Positions 63,524-64,000 of a stretch of 64,000 nt of DNA are shown piece after piece (the first letter of the stretch is position 1; each line of letters opens with the position of its first letter). The stretch lies in contig CAYLVB010000006.1 of NCBI GenBank assembly GCA_964387075.1, positions 124,001 through 188,000 on the forward strand, read 5' to 3'. The notes under the pieces were generated by a model. That model ran no database searches. It saw only the letters and a program-made list of their open reading frames with translations, and had not been told where the DNA came from. A program made the translations under genes and the position numbers. This DNA comes from PALSA-968 sp964387075 (GTDB taxonomy: Bacteria; Bacteroidota; Bacteroidia; B-17B0; Aurantibacillaceae).

Positions 63524-64000
63524 ATGAAACGTATGAAAGTAAGAAATCACTTACGCGGGTTAGCAGCACTACTCCTGGGTGCCGCTCCCACATTCTTCAC
63601 CGCACAGAACAACGCTCTTGTTCTTAACGGAGGATACGTGATCCTCAATGGCGGAACCGCCACCACCAATATCTACCTGGTGGTGAACCAACCCAATACC
63701 GCGGGTATTGTGCGGCAAACGGGTGGCCACATCAGCTCTGAGGGGCAATACAATTTTGTGAAATGGAATTCCGGCACAGGAACCGGGAATTACGTATTTC
63801 CCTTTGGCGTAGGCGGAACTCCAACCGACTATATTCCTTTTACTTTCAATAAGACCACCGCAGCGAGCTCAGACATTGGTATGTCTACCTGGACCACCGA
63901 TCCTTTGAACATGCCGCATCCCGCCGCCACCAACGTGGGACTTGTTACCAATATGACCGGCGTACCTGATTCGGTGAACAATGCTATCGACCGTTTCTGG
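63524..64000 (+). CDS. Secreted protein, truncated by window end
   Basis: The frame opens at ATG 63524, ten bases after the previous stop, and stays open for 159 codons to the window end. It begins with a signal peptide (KVRNHLRGLAALLLGAAPTFFTAQ) and continues with a beta-rich stretch (NNALVLNGGYVILNGGTATT, GIVRQTGGHISSEGQYNFVKW, GTGNYVFPFGVGG). This opening is common in T9SS-exported Bacteroidetes surface proteins, but the C-terminus that would show a sorting domain is outside the window. It probably belongs to the same operon as the tail-fibre-like genes. Confidence 0.7.
   Translation, partial: MKRMKVRNHLRGLAALLLGAAPTFFTAQNNALVLNGGYVILNGGTATTNIYLVVNQPNTAGIVRQTGGHISSEGQYNFVKWNSGTGTGNYVFPFGVGGTPTDYIPFTFNKTTAASSDIGMSTWTTDPLNMPHPAATNVGLVTNMTGVPDSVNNAIDRFW

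Overview
This window reads as a chromosome segment of a free-living member of the Bacteroidota, at moderate GC. Five secreted proteins end in type IX secretion system (T9SS) sorting domains. Promoters follow the Bacteroidetes TTTG-N19-21-TAnnTTTG pattern rather than -35/-10. HU-CCDC81/SPOR, SpoIIE-TPR and GxxE proteins typical of the phylum are present, and MqnC points to menaquinone synthesis by the futalosine route. I cannot fix the family. There are no rRNA, tRNA, CRISPR or recognisable transposase genes. Layout: 1-7 kb holds the 3' end of a BNR-repeat protein, serC, and a coupled pair made of a GT-C-type membrane protein and a membrane-fused spermidine-synthase-like protein. 7-15.3 kb holds two T9SS cargo proteins built on SBBP propeller repeats, with an uncharacterised helical protein between them. 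15.4-20 kb is a regulatory cluster: a TPR/SpoIIE phosphatase, then divergently an RsbQ-like alpha/beta hydrolase overlapping a PAS-LuxR regulator, then a second PAS-LuxR paralogue. A near-identical palindrome lies upstream of the second regulator and upstream of the giant secreted protein at 20.1-25.7 kb, at exactly the same distance from the -7 box in both cases. 25.7-28.3 kb holds queG and selD around a small GxxE nuclease-fold gene, interspersed with three copies of a short repeat, two of them inverted around the GxxE gene. 28.4-37.5 kb (minus strand) holds a 7TM/SpoIIE phosphatase coupled to a VOC protein, and an operon of pepA, a FecB/FecCD/ATPase importer and a TPR sensor lacking its phosphatase domain. 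37.5-42.9 kb holds mqnC, a DUF218 protein, a small secreted protein, a membrane protein coupled to a LysM-containing protein, and an HU-CCDC81/SPOR cell-envelope protein. 43-57.6 kb is dominated by two giant T9SS type B adhesin-like proteins made of about 15 and 27 Ig-like repeats; their 3' halves are co-linear and differ by whole 675-bp, three-domain blocks. 57.8-63.5 kb holds three tandem tail-fibre-like proteins, two with S74 chaperone domains, followed by a truncated secreted protein. Functionally the window is mostly cell-surface and secreted proteins plus signalling, set among core metabolic genes. The most interesting candidates for new biology are the hydrolase/PAS-LuxR/palindrome regulon, the repeat-bracketed GxxE unit, and the block-amplified adhesin pair.
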